Below are positions 14,221 to 23,711 of a stretch of DNA of 36,882 nucleotides, piece after piece. Origin of the DNA: Streptomyces purpureus (lineage in GTDB: Bacteria > Actinomycetota > Actinomycetes > Streptomycetales > Streptomycetaceae); NCBI RefSeq assembly GCF_014648195.1, contig NZ_BMQQ01000001.1:87902-124783 (forward strand), read 5' to 3'. The notes beneath the pieces are model-generated. The model did no database searches. It saw nothing but the letters and a program-made list of their open reading frames with translations, and was not told the origin of the DNA. The position numbers and the translations under genes are program-made. Within the stretch, counting starts at the first letter, position 1. Every line of letters starts with the position of its first letter.

Positions 14221-17057
14221 TCCACCGGCTCCCCCGCCCCCTGCGGGCGGTGGGTGAGGGCCGTGGCCAGTTGGGCGCGGGAGCGGACGTCGAGCTTCTG
14301 GTAGATGCGGGTCAGGCGCGCCTCGACGGTCTTCACGCTCAGATAGAGCTTCGCCGCCGCCTCCTGGTTGCTGGCGCCCTGGCCGACCATCAGGGCCAGC
14401 CGCAGCTCAGCCTCGGTCAGCGCGGAGACGGCGTCCGCGCGTGACGGCGCCGGTTCGTGGTTGCGGACCGGGGTCTCCGTCGTCAGCGCCAGCCAGGGCG
14501 CCGCCCCGGCCCGTTCGAACACCCCCGCCGCGGTGTGCAGCGCGTGCTGCGCCGCCGAGCGGCGGCGACGACGACGCTCGACCCGGGCCAGCGCCACCAG
14601 GGCCCGGCCCCGCTCCAGCGGCAGACCCGCCTGCCCGAACCGCTCCGCCGTCGCGCCCAGCAGCTCCGCCGCCTCGTCCGCCTTGCCCGACGCCGCCAGG
14701 TACAGCCCGTACGCCCGGTCGCACCCCAGCAGCACCGTCGTACGGCCCAGCCGCTCGGCGACCGGCCGGACATCGGCGAGCACGGCCGCCGCCTCCTCCG
14801 GGCAGTCGCCAGCGAGCAGGGCCTCGGCCAGCTCCTCGTGCCAGCGCAGCATGGACGGGTCCACGGCCGACTGGTCCCGCTCGCCGCTCTGAACCCGGCG
14901 CAGGGTCTCCAGGGCGGCCGCCACGTCGCCGGTGACCAGCTGGACGCGGCCGAGCGCGTACAGGCTGCGGGAGAGGAAGACATGGTCGCCCTCCTCCTCG
15001 GAGGCCCGCACGCTGCGCCGCGCGTAGCTGAGCGCCCGGGCGAAGCTGCCGCCCGCGGTCTCGGCGAGCGCCAGCGTGTACCAGGCGGGGCCCGGCGACA
15101 GACCGGCCTCCAGCGTCAGCGCGAGCGCCCGCCCGGCGTGCGCCAGGGAGGCCGCGCACTGCCCCTGGCGGGCCTCGACCGTGGCGAGGGTGGAGAACAA
15201 CTCGATGGTGTCCTCCACCGATCCGCGCCGCTCCACCAGCGGCAGCAGCGCCTGCAGCTGGTCACGCGCCTCCACCAGCCGGTCGTCGAAAAGGGCGTGG
15301 CGGATGGTCAGGATCTGGGCGGCGTTGCGGATGCCGAGCGGCCGCTCCACCATCTCCAGCGCCCGCGCCTCGGTGAGCACCGCCTCCGCGTCCGGCGAGC
15401 CGAGGAACCGGTCCATGCGCGCCTGGACGGTCAGCGCCTTGGCGGCGGTCTGCCGGTCGCCGACGGAGGCGGCCAGCGCCGCCGAGGTGACCGCGGCCGC
15501 CCGCGACCGTACCGGATCGCCGTCGGCGAGCACGTACTTGACCGCGAGCCGCAGCTGGACGGCGGCCCGCAGGGCGGTGTCGCCCTCGGAGTCCTCCATC
15601 GCGTGCACGTAGATCTCGTCCAGGCCGGTCAGCCCCTGCCCGGCGGTGTCCAGGACGGCGAGCCGGGCACGGACCCGCTGGGCGGGGGTGGCGTCCCGGG
15701 CCAGCAGGTCGGTCGCCGCCCGCATCGCCAGATCGGCGCGGGCCGCCCGGGCCGCCTCCTCGGCGGCGTCGAGCAGGCGGGCGATCCGCCGCTCGCCGTG
15801 CTGCACGGGCGTGGACTCGGCGGCCAGCAGGGCCAGTTCTGCGGCGAGTGCGCTGTTGCCCCGGCGCCGGGCCGTCTCGGCGGCCCGGGCGACCTCGGCG
15901 GCGAGCTCCTCGTCGGGGACGTCGGTGGCGAGTGCCCGGTGCCGTACCGCCTCGACCGGGTCGTCGACGACACCGGCGAGCGCCGCGTGTCCGGCGCTGC
16001 GCTGGGTCCAGCAGGCGTCGTGGATCAGCGTGGAGGGCAGCACCCCGGCGGTGAAGCCGACCGTGCCGTCCTCCTTGAGCGAGATCAGATTGGCCCGCTC
16101 GGCGGCGGCGAGGTCCGCCTCGGCGGTGGGGCGGCCGGTGCGGCGGATGAGGGACGCCGTGGGCCGCAGCGCCAGCGCGGCGAGCAGCAGGGTGGCACGT
16201 ACGGCGGGTGAGGTGGCGCCGAGGAGCTGGCGGGCCACGTCGCGGGCCCGGCCGGAGAGCGACAGCGCGTCGGCGTGGTGCACGGGCGTACGGGCGTCGG
16301 CGAGCGAGCGTCCGACGGCGAGGGCGAGCCGGGGGTTGCCGCCACTGGCCTTGTGGATCCGGCCGGCCATCCGGGACGGCAGCCGGTGGTGGATGAGCAG
16401 TTCGGCGATCTCGTCGGCGTGCAGCGGCGGGACGAAGAGCACATCGGCCTCGGAGGGCACCCACAGCCCCTCCGGCTCGCCGGCCTCGCCGGGCGTGAGC
16501 GGCTCGGAGCCGTATCCCGACGGTGTCTCCACGGCGACGGCGCGCAGCGCGGCCGGGGCCAGGTGGAGGGCGAAGCGCAGCAGGTCGGCGCTGTCCGGGT
16601 CGATCCGCTGGACCCCGTCGACCACCAGCAGGACCGGGCCGCGGGCGGCGAGGGTCCGCAGGATCTGGGCGAGGGCGAGCCGCAGCGCGATGGGGTCCCA
16701 GCCGCCGTCGGGGATGGGCGCCTCGCGGCTGAGCATGGCGACCGCGGTGCGCTGCGGGCCGGGCAGTCCGGCCAGGACGTCGTACTCCTCGGCGGAGCAG
16801 GCGGCGGCCACCGACGCCACCAGCGCGGCGGCGGCCGCCCCGGGTATGCCCCGGTCGGCGGGGAGCGTGGCGAGCCACAGCACGGTCTCGCCGCGGGCCT
16901 CGGCGCGGGCGGCCGCGGCCAGGGCCAGTTCGGTCTTGCCGACTCCGGCGGGGCCGGTGAGCAGGGCGCGGCCCCGGGTGTGCAGGACCCGGTCGAGTCG
17001 GCCGAGGAGCTCCGCGCGGCCGACGGGCGCGGGGCGGTACGCCGTTGTCGTCGTCAT
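14217..17057 (-). CDS. LAL-type LuxR-family transcriptional regulator with N-terminal AAA/STAND ATPase, 946 aa
   Basis: A large ATP-dependent regulator of the MalT/LAL class. Near the N-terminus is an AAA/STAND module with Walker A LLTGPAGVGKTELAL (about residues 30-45) and Walker B GPVLLVVDGVQRIDPDS. The middle 500 residues are alanine-rich TPR-like helices (for example DELAAEVARAAETARRRGNS). The C-terminal 65 residues are a GerE/LuxR DNA-binding domain: LTEAELRLALMVGQGASNQE, then KLYLSVKTVEARLTRIYQKL. ATG 17057 opens directly into MTTTTAYRPAPVGR; a run of GTG codons just upstream with GGAAGG offers alternative starts within 15 bases. The target is unknown. Its nearest same-strand neighbour is the secreted S8 protease, but a strong terminator lies between, so it is probably transcribed alone. 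Confidence 0.88.
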   Translation of the reverse strand: MTTTTAYRPAPVGRAELLGRLDRVLHTRGRALLTGPAGVGKTELALAAAARAEARGETVLWLATLPADRGIPGAAAAALVASVAAACSAEEYDVLAGLPGPQRTAVAMLSREAPIPDGGWDPIALRLALAQILRTLAARGPVLLVVDGVQRIDPDSADLLRFALHLAPAALRAVAVETPSGYGSEPLTPGEAGEPEGLWVPSEADVLFVPPLHADEIAELLIHHRLPSRMAGRIHKASGGNPRLALAVGRSLADARTPVHHADALSLSGRARDVARQLLGATSPAVRATLLLAALALRPTASLIRRTGRPTAEADLAAAERANLISLKEDGTVGFTAGVLPSTLIHDACWTQRSAGHAALAGVVDDPVEAVRHRALATDVPDEELAAEVARAAETARRRGNSALAAELALLAAESTPVQHGERRIARLLDAAEEAARAARADLAMRAATDLLARDATPAQRVRARLAVLDTAGQGLTGLDEIYVHAMEDSEGDTALRAAVQLRLAVKYVLADGDPVRSRAAAVTSAALAASVGDRQTAAKALTVQARMDRFLGSPDAEAVLTEARALEMVERPLGIRNAAQILTIRHALFDDRLVEARDQLQALLPLVERRGSVEDTIELFSTLATVEARQGQCAASLAHAGRALALTLEAGLSPGPAWYTLALAETAGGSFARALSYARRSVRASEEEGDHVFLSRSLYALGRVQLVTGDVAAALETLRRVQSGERDQSAVDPSMLRWHEELAEALLAGDCPEEAAAVLADVRPVAERLGRTTVLLGCDRAYGLYLAASGKADEAAELLGATAERFGQAGLPLERGRALVALARVERRRRRRSAAQHALHTAAGVFERAGAAPWLALTTETPVRNHEPAPSRADAVSALTEAELRLALMVGQGASNQEAAAKLYLSVKTVEARLTRIYQKLDVRSRAQLATALTHRPQGAGEPVD

Positions 17058-17177
17058 GCCCACCACCACCTTCCGGCGTGCGGGCCCCCTGCCCGTTCGA
17101 GCAGAGAATACGAAGGACATGCCCGCCGTCCAGGCCCCACGTCCGGCATACGGACAGGTACATACCGCGACGAGGGC

Positions 17178-17214
17178 GGGGCACGCCCGCGGCATATGCC
17201 TGCGGACGCGCCCC
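17178..17214 (-). terminator. Terminator for the S8 protease gene
   Basis: Arms 17178-17190 and 17202-17214 form a 13-bp stem with an 11-base loop. In the minus-strand transcript all positions pair, with two G-U wobbles; on the plus strand those two positions become A-C mismatches. That asymmetry assigns it to minus-strand transcription, 31 bases after the protease stop. The loop contains the palindrome GGCATATGCC. Confidence 0.7.
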
Positions 17215-17245
17215 TGACCAGCGACGATGCTTCTGACAGCTCGTC

Positions 17246-19081
17246 TCAGAAGGTGAGACTCCAGGAATCGATGTAGCCGGTGTCACCCGAGGCGACGTCG
17301 CGGACCTGGAGCTTCCAGGTGCCGTTGGCGACCTCGCTGGACGCGTCGACCGTGTAGGTGGCCAGCACGTTGTCGGCGCTGTCCGAGCCCGAGGAGGTCT
17401 TCAGGTTGCGCACGGTGCCGTCCGGGGCGATCAGGTCGATGACCAGGTCGCCGCGCCAGGTGTGCTTGATGTCCACGCCGACCTTGAGGGCGGCGGGGGC
17501 GTTGCCGGTGCGGCCGGTGACGGCGAGCGACGAGGAGACGGTCGCGTTGTCGGAGATCGTCACGTTGGTCGCGTTGGTGAAGACGTTGCCCGCCGGGGGA
17601 GTGGTGCCGGTGACCGCGTTCACGGTCTTCGTGGCGTCGGCGATACCGGTGCCGCAGCCGCCGGAGCAGGTGCCGGGCAGCGGACGGGCGTTGGCCTTGA
17701 TCGCGGACTCGATCTCGGCCGGGGTCAGCGTGGTCTTCGCGGACTTCAGCAGCGCGGCGAGGCCGGCGATGTGCGGGGCGGCCATCGAAGTGCCCTGGTA
17801 CGGCTTGTAGTTCTCGCCCGCCTGGACGGTGGAGCCGGCGTTCAGGGTGGAGAGGATGCCGTTCTCGGGCGTGGTGACGGTGCCCGGCGTGTCGGTGCCG
17901 CGACGGGTCTCGCCGCCGGGGGCCGAGACGTCGATGACCGAGCCGAAGTTCGAGTAGAACGAGCGGTTGCCCTCACGGCTGGTGGACGCCACGTTGATGA
18001 CGTTGGCACAGTTCGCGGGCGTGAAGCCGGAGGCGTTGGCGTTGCTGTTGCCGGCGGCGACGACCACGGTGGTGCCGCGCTGGACGGCGCCGTTGATGGC
18101 GTTCTGGTAGACGCTCGGGCAGGTGGAGCTGGCGCCGCCGAGGCTGAGGTTGATGACCTTCGCCGGGGTCGCGTTGGCCGCGACGCCCGGGACGTTGCCG
18201 CCGGAGGCCCAGGTGATCGCGTCGGCGATGTCGGCGGAGGAGCCGCCGCACTTGCCGAGGACGCGCACCGGCTGGATCTTCGCGTTGTACGCGATACCGG
18301 CGATGCCCTTGGCGTTGCTGGTCACCGCGCCGATGGTGCCGGCGACGTGGGTGCCGTGCCAGGAGGAGTTGCTCGCCTTGGAGCCGAGACCGCACTCGTT
18401 GTCGGTGGCGTTCCAGTCGCCCTCGTCCTTGGCGTCGGCGTCGCGGCCGTTGCCGTCCCGCGCGTCCGCGGAGGTGGAGATGAAGTCGTAGCCGGGCACG
18501 ACGTTGGCGGCCAGGTCGCTGTGGGCGGCGTAACCGGTGTCGATGACGGCGACGGTGACCCCGCTGCCGGTGCCCTTGTCCCAGGCGCCCGGGACGTTCA
18601 TGCCGCCGGTGGGCTCGAACAGGTCCCACTGCTTGGCGTAGTCGGTGTCGTTGGGCGTGACCGCCATCGGGTAGGCGCGGATGTCCGGCTCCGCGACCGC
18701 CACCGACGGGTCGGCGCGGAAGGCGGCGAGGACGTCGGTCACATCCTGCTTGGTGGCCGTGTCACCCAGGTCGACCAGGGCGGCACCGCCGGCCAGGCGG
18801 CGCTCGAAGGTGAGCGCCTCACCGGTCTGCTTGGCCTTGGCGGCCGTGTCGCTCTTCGCGGCGGCGTTGGAACCGGCCTCGGCGGTACGCGACTTGTAGG
18901 TGACGATGACCTTCTCGACCGGCGCCGAGGGCAGAGCGGCCATGGACTGCGAAGCCGGTGCGGGCTTCGGCGAGGGCTCCGCCGGGGCGGCGGCGAACGC
19001 CACGGTGGAGGTGGCGACGACACCCGCGAGCGTGGCGGCGGCGGCCACGGCGGATATGAGTCTGCGCCTGGAACCGTTCAA
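17246..19081 (-). CDS. Secreted S8 (subtilisin-like) serine protease with I9 prodomain and C-terminal P domain, 611 aa
   Basis: Exported protease. A signal peptide (RRRLISAVAAAATLAG, cleavage near AFA-AA) is followed by an I9-type inhibitory prodomain (KVIVTYKSR to EPDIRAYPM, about 57-139), then the subtilase domain with Asp181 (AVIDTGYAAHSDL), His242 (WHGTHVAG) and Ser432 (GTSMAAPH). The last 110 residues are a proprotein-convertase P domain (IKHTWRGDLVIDLIAPDG, WKLQVRDVASGDTGYIDSW), a beta-sandwich usually stabilising the enzyme. All catalytic residues are present. The start is either TTG 19081, with AAGGGAA properly spaced, or GTG 19096, five codons earlier and without a ribosome site; I prefer TTG. 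It shares a 448-base divergent region with the beta-helix gene. A housekeeping-like nutrient or developmental protease is likely. Confidence 0.9.
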   Translation of the reverse strand: MNGSRRRLISAVAAAATLAGVVATSTVAFAAAPAEPSPKPAPASQSMAALPSAPVEKVIVTYKSRTAEAGSNAAAKSDTAAKAKQTGEALTFERRLAGGAALVDLGDTATKQDVTDVLAAFRADPSVAVAEPDIRAYPMAVTPNDTDYAKQWDLFEPTGGMNVPGAWDKGTGSGVTVAVIDTGYAAHSDLAANVVPGYDFISTSADARDGNGRDADAKDEGDWNATDNECGLGSKASNSSWHGTHVAGTIGAVTSNAKGIAGIAYNAKIQPVRVLGKCGGSSADIADAITWASGGNVPGVAANATPAKVINLSLGGASSTCPSVYQNAINGAVQRGTTVVVAAGNSNANASGFTPANCANVINVASTSREGNRSFYSNFGSVIDVSAPGGETRRGTDTPGTVTTPENGILSTLNAGSTVQAGENYKPYQGTSMAAPHIAGLAALLKSAKTTLTPAEIESAIKANARPLPGTCSGGCGTGIADATKTVNAVTGTTPPAGNVFTNATNVTISDNATVSSSLAVTGRTGNAPAALKVGVDIKHTWRGDLVIDLIAPDGTVRNLKTSSGSDSADNVLATYTVDASSEVANGTWKLQVRDVASGDTGYIDSWSLTF

Positions 19082-19529
19082 GGTGTTCCCTTTCACTGAC
19101 GACGTTGGTGCAGCGGAGCGCGGGCCGGCGGCGCGGGAAACGCGGTGCGTGTGGGGGTGCATCCGCGGTTCCCTCGGGCCGGAGGCCCGCGCGCCGCCGC
19201 CGACGCGACGGCCCCGGGTGTGGGCCGTCCCCGGCGGGCGCCTTCGCATGCACCTGACAGATACATCTGACGGGCAACAGGCGAAGGATGGGATGCGCCG
19301 GTGCGGCAGACAGTAGGGAACGTGCTGGTGAACTCGATACGGGGAAAACCCTTGTCACCCCCGCCCGGCCCCCGGCCCACCCTCGCGGCCCCCGTGCGAG
19401 CGGCGGCGATTGGCCCATTCCGCTGCTTCATCGCGGTGCGTCATGTCATTGGACGGGTCGGCGTCCCGCCCTCTGGCAGGCTGCGAGATCACCGTTGACC
19501 GACGAGGCAGCCAGGGAGTACGAGCGCCG
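19082..19529. other. Divergent intergenic region, no gene seen
   Basis: These 448 bases separate the S8 protease (-) from the beta-helix lipoprotein (+). Open frames here are short and arginine/proline-rich, with no family signature. The region is more AT-containing than its flanks around 19255-19345 and should hold both promoters. The only ordered element seen is the inverted repeat at 19258-19269. I see no RNA gene. Confidence 0.5.
19258..19269. promoter_or_regulatory. Short inverted repeat upstream of the S8 protease
   Basis: CAGAT (19258-19262) and ATCTG (19265-19269) flank AC, about 180 bases upstream of the S8 start. In the minus direction a TTGCCC lies just before it, so it may overlap a -35/-10 region. 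The similar TGACATCTGTCA element in the STAND/caspase gap is a weak resemblance only. Confidence 0.25.
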
Positions 19530-21248
19530 ATGCGGAAGATGAACACGTCGTACGTCAGTGTGGCGCGGCCGTCCCCGCCGCCGGTGCGCCGCGGGCGCGC
19601 CACGGCGTGCGGGGTCGTGACGCTGCTGCTGATCTGCGCGGCGGGCTGCGATCTGCCCGACCCTTTTGTCCCGGCCCGTCCCAACGCGGAGCGTGGACAC
19701 ACCTACTACGTCAGCCCGGACGGCGACGACGAGAACGACGGTCTCTCTCCCGCCCGGCCCTGGCGCACCCTCGCCCAGGCCGACACCATCCGGTTCAAGC
19801 CCGGCGACCGGCTGAGGCTCAAGGGTGGCGCCCGGCACCGCGGCACCCTCACCATCGGCGCGGGTGACGCGGGCAGTGCCAAGGCGCCGGTCGTCATCGA
19901 GTCGTACGGCAAGGGACGCGCCACCATCGCCGCTCCCGGCACGGCCGGCATCTCCGTCCACAACACCGCGGGCATCGAGGTGCGGGGCATCGTCCTGGTC
20001 GGCGACGCCCGTTCCTACGCGCGCAAGGACGGCATCCGCTTCTTCAGCGACCTGCCGCGCGACCGCAAGCTCGACCACGTCGTCATCTCCGCCGTCGACG
20101 TCAGCCGCTTCCGGCACGGTGTACGGATCGGCGGCGGCCGCGGCGCCACCGGCTTCAGCAACGTGACCGTCAAGGACGCGAAGCTGCACGGCAACAAGGA
20201 CGCGGGGCTGGTCACCTACGGCCCCGACTTCGAACCCGACGACCCCGCCTACGCCCACGAGAAGCTCAAGCTGGTGCGGATCCAGGCCTACGAGAACCCC
20301 GGCGACCCCCGGGCCGGGACCCGCAACACCGGCAGCGGCATCGTCCTCGGCAGCGTCCGCGGCGGTCTCGTGGACCGCTCCACCTCCCACCACAACGGCG
20401 CGCAGTCCTCGGCCGTGGCCCAGGAGGGTCCGGAGGGCATCTGGACCTACGACTCGACCGAGATGGTCATCCAGCGCAGCGTCTCCTACGCCAACCGCAC
20501 CGGCTCCCGGGTGGACGGCGGAGGCTTCGGCCTCGACAACAACGTCTCCTCGTCCGTCCTGCAGTACAACCTGTCCTTCGACAACGACGGCGCGGGCTAC
20601 CTCATCTACTCCGCCAACGGCAACGGCGCGCACCGGGACAACACGGTCCGCTTCAACCTCAGCGACAACGACTCCCGCAAACTCCCCTGGTACGGCGGGA
20701 TCGTCGCGTACGGGGCCCGGGTCAAGAACCTGAACCTCTACCACAACACCGTCGTGACCAAGAAGAACCCGCGCCGCGTCCAGCAGGCCCCCGCCCTGCG
20801 GCTGGAGCAGGGCCTGCGCAACGTCAAGATCCGCAACAACATCTTCGTCACGGACGGCGCGCCGCTGATCGACTCGGAACACGCCTACAAGCCGACCGCG
20901 GTGCGCTTCCAGGGCAACGACTACTTCAGCACCGACACCTGGAAGGTCAAGTGGGGCCCCGGGGTCTACCCGACCCTGCGGGAGTGGCGCGCCGCGGCGG
21001 TCGGGCAGGAGCGGCTCGGCGCCCAGCCGACCGGCACCGACGCCGACCCCTGCCTGGAGAGCGCGGCCACACCGATCCGGAGCGTGGCGGGCGCCGACAC
21101 GATGGTGCCCGGCTGCGGCGAGGCGCTGGAGAACGCGGCCCTGGACCTCAGGGTGCTCGGGGTCGACCTGGGGTCCGTGGACTACTTCGGCGAGCGCCTC
21201 GCCCCGACCGTCGCGGCGGGTGCGGCTCAGCCCAGGTCGGCGGAGTAG
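19530..21248 (+). CDS. Secreted right-handed parallel beta-helix lipoprotein (pectate-lyase-like), 572 aa
   Basis: A probable cell-surface polysaccharide-binding or -cleaving protein. The N-terminus has basic residues, a hydrophobic core and a lipobox (GVVTLLLICAAGC), so it is predicted to be lipid-anchored outside the membrane. The mature part begins YYVSPDGDDENDGLSPARPW, the usual opening of secreted beta-helix proteins, followed by many short coils rich in Asn/Gly (NNVSSSVLQYNLSFDNDG, KNLNLYHNTVV, NVKIRNNIFV). No catalytic set can be named with confidence. ATG 19530 is chosen (GGGAG at 19513-19517); ATG 19539 is also possible. Its last 22 bases overlap the 3' end of the convergent UDP-glucose dehydrogenase gene. 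With the sugar-nucleotide and GT2 genes opposite, it may process or modify that polysaccharide. Confidence 0.82.
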   Translation: MRKMNTSYVSVARPSPPPVRRGRATACGVVTLLLICAAGCDLPDPFVPARPNAERGHTYYVSPDGDDENDGLSPARPWRTLAQADTIRFKPGDRLRLKGGARHRGTLTIGAGDAGSAKAPVVIESYGKGRATIAAPGTAGISVHNTAGIEVRGIVLVGDARSYARKDGIRFFSDLPRDRKLDHVVISAVDVSRFRHGVRIGGGRGATGFSNVTVKDAKLHGNKDAGLVTYGPDFEPDDPAYAHEKLKLVRIQAYENPGDPRAGTRNTGSGIVLGSVRGGLVDRSTSHHNGAQSSAVAQEGPEGIWTYDSTEMVIQRSVSYANRTGSRVDGGGFGLDNNVSSSVLQYNLSFDNDGAGYLIYSANGNGAHRDNTVRFNLSDNDSRKLPWYGGIVAYGARVKNLNLYHNTVVTKKNPRRVQQAPALRLEQGLRNVKIRNNIFVTDGAPLIDSEHAYKPTAVRFQGNDYFSTDTWKVKWGPGVYPTLREWRAAAVGQERLGAQPTGTDADPCLESAATPIRSVAGADTMVPGCGEALENAALDLRVLGVDLGSVDYFGERLAPTVAAGAAQPRSAE

Positions 21249-22609
21249 ACCGGCGCGAACTGGGTGGCCGTGTGCTGGCTGGGCACCGCGGGCGGCTGCG
21301 GCCGCCCCAGCGCCCGTACCGTCCAGCCGGCCGCCCGCCACAGCGGATGGTCGAGCGCGTTGCGGGCGTCGAGGATCCGGCGGGCCGGGGTGAGCTGGGC
21401 CAGCCGCGCGGGGTCGATCCGGCGGTAGTCGATCCACTCGGTCAGATGCAGGACGAGATCGGCGTCCTCGCAGGCCTTGTCCACGTCCGGGGCGTATTCG
21501 AGCTGCGGCAGCACGGCCCGCGCGTTCTCCATCGCCTGCGGGTCGTGCAGCCGGACCTCGGCGCCCTCGCGGTGGACCGCCGCGGCGACGGCCAGCGCCG
21601 GCGAGTCCCGTACGTCGTCGCTGTCCGGCTTGAACGCCGCGCCGAGCACCGCGACCCGGCGGCCCGCGAGATCCCCGCCGGTCATCTCCCGGGCGATGTC
21701 GACCGTACGGCGCCGCTGCCGGGCGTTGATCTCGTCGACCTGGTGGAGGAAGGAGACGGCCGGACCCACGCCCAGCTCCTCGGCGCGGGCCATGAACGCC
21801 CGGATGTCCTTGGGCAGGCAGCCGCCGCCGAAGCCGAGCCCGGCGGAGAGGAACCGGCGCCCGATGCGGGTGTCGTGGCCGAGCGCGTCGGCCAGCGTGG
21901 TCACGTCCCCGCCCGCCGCGTCGCACACCTCGGCCATCGCGTTGATGAAGGAGATCTTGGTGGCGAGGAACGAGTTCGCGGCGACCTTCACCAGCTCGGC
22001 CGTGGCCGGGTCGGTGCTGATGTAGGGGACCTCGGCGTCCAGCATCGGCGCGTACACCCGGCGCAGCACCTCGTCGGCCCGGGCCGAGGTGACCCCCGCC
22101 ACCAGCCGGTCCGGCCGCAGGGTGTCCTCCACGGCGAAGCCCTCGCGCAGGAACTCGGGGTTCCAGGCGACCTCGGCGTCCGTGTCCTCGGGGGCGAGCG
22201 CCCGTACCCGCGCGGCGAGCCGGGATGTCGTACCGGCCGGGACGGTGGACTTGCCCACGATCAGGCAGCTCCCGCGCAGGTGCGGGGCGAGCCCGTCGAC
22301 GACGGCGTCGACGTGGCGCAGGTCGGCCGCGGGGGAGTCCTGGCGCTGCGGGGTGCCGACACAGATGAAGTGGACCTCGCCGAAGACGGCCGCCTCGCGC
22401 AGCGAGGTGGTGAACCGCAGCTGTCCCGAGCCGACGTTTCTGGTCAGGAGCTCCTGAAGCCTTGGCTCGTAGAAGGGGGTCCTGCCGTCGGCGAGCAACG
22501 CGATCTTCTCGGCGTCGACGTCGACGCCGAGGACCTCGTGTCCGATCTCTGCCATGCACGCGGCGTGCACGGCTCCCAGGTATCCCGTTCCGATGACGGT
22601 CAGCCGCAT
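21227..22609 (-). CDS. UDP-glucose 6-dehydrogenase, 460 aa
   Basis: Oxidises UDP-glucose to UDP-glucuronate with two NAD+ in the cytoplasm. The NAD-binding start MRLTVIGTGYLGAVHA, the WNPEFLREG motif with Glu152, the KVAANSFLATKISFIN helix (Lys208, Asn212) and catalytic Cys264 in GFGGGCLPKD are all present, and length is normal for the family. The C-terminal UDP-binding domain (LGAAFKPDSDDVRDSP) is complete. ATG 22609 begins the Rossmann strand, leaving no extra leader. It is last in the minus-strand operon, 26 bases after the epimerase stop. Its product is the substrate of the UDP-xylose synthase at 25689-26681, which heads the same gene set. Its 3' end overlaps the beta-helix gene by 22 bases. 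GDP-mannose dehydrogenase is the main alternative, but the UDP-xylose synthase supports UDP-glucose. Confidence 0.9.
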   Translation of the reverse strand: MRLTVIGTGYLGAVHAACMAEIGHEVLGVDVDAEKIALLADGRTPFYEPRLQELLTRNVGSGQLRFTTSLREAAVFGEVHFICVGTPQRQDSPAADLRHVDAVVDGLAPHLRGSCLIVGKSTVPAGTTSRLAARVRALAPEDTDAEVAWNPEFLREGFAVEDTLRPDRLVAGVTSARADEVLRRVYAPMLDAEVPYISTDPATAELVKVAANSFLATKISFINAMAEVCDAAGGDVTTLADALGHDTRIGRRFLSAGLGFGGGCLPKDIRAFMARAEELGVGPAVSFLHQVDEINARQRRRTVDIAREMTGGDLAGRRVAVLGAAFKPDSDDVRDSPALAVAAAVHREGAEVRLHDPQAMENARAVLPQLEYAPDVDKACEDADLVLHLTEWIDYRRIDPARLAQLTPARRILDARNALDHPLWRAAGWTVRALGRPQPPAVPSQHTATQFAPVYSADLG

Positions 22610-22635
22610 GATGTGTACTCCTGTCTGTTCGCGGG

Positions 22636-23664
22636 TCAGTTCGGGTAGCCGGAGGGGTTGAGCTCCTGGAACCGCCAGGCGTCCTCGCACATCGCGGCCA
22701 GATCCCTCGTCGCGGTCCATCCCCAGGCCCGGGCCACGGCGGAGGTGTCGGCGACGAGCGCGGCCACGTCGCCCGGGCGCCGGCCGGTGATCTCGTACGG
22801 GATCGGCGCGCCGCACGCCCGGCCGAACGCCGCGGCCAGTTCGAGCACCGAGGTGCCCTGGCCCGTACCGAGGTTGAAGACGCGCAGGCCTCTCTCGTCG
22901 TCGAGGTGCTCCAGCGCGACCCGGTGTCCTTCGGCGACGTCCATCACATGGAGGTAGTCGCGTACGCCCGTGCCGTCGGGGGTCGGATAGTCGTCGCCGA
23001 AGACCCGAAGCTTCACCAGGCGGCCGGAGGCGACCTGGGCGAGGTAGGGCATCACATTGTTCGGCACACCCGGCGGCACCTCGCCGAGGAGTCCCGAGGG
23101 GTGTGCGCCGACCGGGTTGAAGTAGCGCAGCGCGAGGACGGAGAACTCCGGCAGCCGGCGGCAGATGTCGCCGATCACCCGCTCGCACAGCCACTTCGAG
23201 GTGGCGTACGGATTGGTCGGGCGGGCCGGGTCGTGCTCGGTCAGCGGCACCTTGGTGGCGTTGCCGTAGACCGAGCAGGAGGAGGAGAACACCAGCCGGT
23301 GCACCCCGTGCTCGCGCATCGTCCGCAGCAGCGCCGTCGTGCCGCCGACGTTGATGTCGTAGTACTCGGCGGGGATCTCCACCGACTCGCCGACCGCCTT
23401 CTTCGCGGCGAAGTGCACGACGGCGTCGAAGGAGTGCTGCTCGAAGACCTCGCCGAGCGCGCGCCGGTCGAGCAGGTCGATCTCGTGGACCGCGGCCGGC
23501 GGGCGGCCGGCGACCTTCACGACGCGCTCCAGCGCGCCCGGCGAGCTGTTGGAGTAGTCGTCGACGACGACGACCTCGTAGCCGTGGTCGAGCAGTTCGA
23601 CACAGGTGTGGCTGCCGATGAAACCGGCACCACCGGTCACCAGCACGGTGGGGGGACCGGACAT
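22636..23664 (-). CDS. galE: UDP-glucose 4-epimerase (GalE-type extended SDR), 342 aa
   Basis: Interconverts UDP-glucose and UDP-galactose, or possibly UDP-xylose and UDP-arabinose in this context. The NAD-binding TGGAGFIGSH (10-19), FSSSCSVYG with the catalytic Ser region, and Y153-x3-K157 (NPYATSK) are present, followed by ALRYFNPVGAHPSGLLGE and DGTGVRDYLHVMD, hallmarks of GalE. Length is typical. ATG 23664 has AGAGG at a good distance. It lies 47 bases downstream of the GT2 gene and 26 bases upstream of the dehydrogenase on the same strand, so all belong to one polysaccharide operon. It may be a pathway-dedicated copy rather than the galactose-operon galE; the sugar specificity is inference. 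Confidence 0.9.
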   Translation of the reverse strand: MSGPPTVLVTGGAGFIGSHTCVELLDHGYEVVVVDDYSNSSPGALERVVKVAGRPPAAVHEIDLLDRRALGEVFEQHSFDAVVHFAAKKAVGESVEIPAEYYDINVGGTTALLRTMREHGVHRLVFSSSCSVYGNATKVPLTEHDPARPTNPYATSKWLCERVIGDICRRLPEFSVLALRYFNPVGAHPSGLLGEVPPGVPNNVMPYLAQVASGRLVKLRVFGDDYPTPDGTGVRDYLHVMDVAEGHRVALEHLDDERGLRVFNLGTGQGTSVLELAAAFGRACGAPIPYEITGRRPGDVAALVADTSAVARAWGWTATRDLAAMCEDAWRFQELNPSGYPN

Positions 23665-23711
23665 GGATGCACCTCTCTTCGGGGGACCGGGCGGCGGGCC
23701 GAGCTCTTCGC

